Source: Clostridia bacterium
GTDB lineage: Bacteria > Bacillota > Clostridia > Oscillospirales > CAG-382
Direction: 5' to 3'
NCBI GenBank assembly: GCA_017397605.1
Contig: JAFQII010000043.1
Span: 1-6,268, forward strand
DNA: 6,268 nt
Shown here: positions 5,493-6,268 of the stretch, in pieces
Layout of the letters: each line of letters begins with the position of its first letter
Numbering within the stretch: position 1 is the first letter of the stretch
Notes under the pieces: generated by a model
Seen by the model: only the letters and a program-made list of their open reading frames with translations
Database searches by the model: none
What the model was told of the DNA's origin: nothing
Program-made: the position numbers and the translations under genes

Positions 5493-6268
5493 ATGCCGAT
5501 CAACACCAAAATTCCCACATACGGAAACGACGACTTTGATTTCGAGAGCCGTTTCACCTCTACGGAATACACCACCGACGACAGTGAAACCGAGCTGTCC
5601 CTCCGTCCGAAAACGCTCGAGGAGTACGTCGGCCAGGAAAAACTCAAGGCAAACCTCAAAATTTATATCGAAGCCGCAACCGCACGTCAGGAGGCGCTCG
5701 ACCACGTATTGCTGTTTGGCCCTCCGGGCTTGGGCAAAACGACGCTTTCCTGCATCATCGCATCGGAGTTGGGCGTCAATCTCAAGATCACGTCGGGCCC
5801 TGCGATCGCCAAAGCAGGCGACCTTGCGGCATTGCTGACCACGTTAGAGCGCAATGACATTCTGTTCATCGACGAGATCCACCGCCTGCCCAAGCAGGTC
5901 GAAGAGGTGCTGTATCCCGCGATGGAAGACTATTGCCTTGACTTGATGATGGGCAAAGGCCCGTCCGCGCGTTCGATCCGCATTCCGCTCAAGCCGTTTA
6001 CGCTGATCGGTGCAACCACGAGAGCAGGACAGCTTTCCGCGCCGCTGCGCGACCGCTTCGGCATGTCGTTCCGTCTGGAGCTGTATCCGCCCGAGGAACT
6101 GGCGCGCATCGTCACGCGTTCGTCGGGGATTCTGAACACACCGATTTTGCCCGAGGGCGCACTGGAAATTGCCAAGCGCTCGCGCGGCACGCCCCGTATC
6201 GCCAACCGTTTTCTCAAGCGCGTCCGCGACTTTGCGGCGGTCAAGGGAGACGGCACGGTGACCAAAGA
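5493..6268 (+). CDS. ruvB: Holliday-junction DNA helicase RuvB, C-terminus cut by window edge
   Basis: RuvB is the AAA+ ATPase that forms hexameric rings on opposite arms of a RuvA-bound junction and drives branch migration. The first 258 codons are present (usual length about 335-350). The N-terminal 34 residues are variable and acidic. The conserved core begins at [18 protein letters not shown], followed by Walker [10 protein letters not shown] (76-84), Walker [11 protein letters not shown] (123-132), sensor 1 [10 protein letters not shown] (170-179), the arginine finger in APLRDRFG (183-190), and sensor 2 RGTPRIANR (231-239). The winged-helix DNA-binding domain is only beginning when the window ends. 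The ATG follows the ruvA stop by 7 bases, and its weak AGGTG ribosome binding site (5484-5488) overlaps that stop codon. Translational coupling to ruvA is therefore likely. No frameshift or missing catalytic residue is seen. Confidence 0.96.
   Translation, partial: MPINTKIPTYGNDDFDFESRFTSTEYTTDDSETELSLRPKTLEEYVGQEKLKANLKIYIEAATARQEALDHVLLFGPPGLGKTTLSCIIASELGVNLKITSGPAIAKAGDLAALLTTLERNDILFIDEIHRLPKQVEEVLYPAMEDYCLDLMMGKGPSARSIRIPLKPFTLIGATTRAGQLSAPLRDRFGMSFRLELYPPEELARIVTRSSGILNTPILPEGALEIAKRSRGTPRIANRFLKRVRDFAAVKGDGTVTK

Noticed and set aside
5799..5822. RuvB has AIAKAGD where many homologues have a Glu before the Lys
   Set aside because: As I recall, Thermotoga RuvB also lacks the Glu at this position, and all catalytic motifs are intact. 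It is ordinary variation.
1..6268. CRISPR array, insertion sequence, tRNA/rRNA or riboswitch
   Set aside because: No regularly spaced repeats, transposase, tRNA-like cloverleaf or known riboswitch core was recognised on either strand. All intergenic gaps are under 215 bp.

Overview
The window looks like chromosomal DNA from a mid-GC, Gram-positive anaerobe of the Clostridia (Oscillospiraceae/Ruminococcaceae type). The reasons are a ruvC-ruvA-ruvB gene order with a true RuvC, strong AGGAG-type ribosome binding sites, sigma-A-like TTGATT/TTGACG-17-TATAAT promoters, and a solute-binding lipoprotein family typical of gut Clostridia. This assignment is an inference from sequence character, with no database search behind it. 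No mobile element, CRISPR array, tRNA or rRNA was seen.

Left two thirds (1-4180), minus strand, read right to left: a solute-binding lipoprotein (SBP-A, 2696-4180), its tandem paralogue (SBP-B, 1072-2559), then the 5' three quarters of nagA (N-acetylglucosamine-6-phosphate deacetylase, 1-921, cut by the window edge). Each gene appears to be its own transcription unit. Each has a recognisable promoter, and hairpin terminators follow SBP-A (2665-2692) and SBP-B (1033-1060). No ABC permease or ATPase gene is present, so the two SBPs are orphans within this window. The nagA neighbour, together with a DasR/NagR-like operator candidate on the SBP-B promoter (2581-2596), hints at amino-sugar uptake and catabolism. 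The ligand is not proven by the sequence.

Divergent control region (4181-4393, 213 bp, the longest stretch without a gene): it holds the SBP-A promoter (minus), a ruvC promoter (plus) whose -10 box lies inside a perfect 9-3-9 palindrome, an A-tract-spaced inverted repeat between the two promoters, and a small hairpin at the expected 5' end of the ruv transcript.

Right third (4394-6268), plus strand: a compact ruvC-ruvA-ruvB operon with 12-bp and 7-bp gaps, encoding the Holliday-junction resolvase, the junction-binding subunit and the AAA+ branch-migration motor. ruvB runs off the window end. These genes are ordinary and intact as far as visible.

I do not see a convincing new biological system. 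The most worthwhile leads are the tandem SBP duplication with locally homogenised DNA, the dre-like operator linking SBP-B to amino-sugar control, the palindrome on the ruv promoter, and the overlapping hairpins between the SBP genes.
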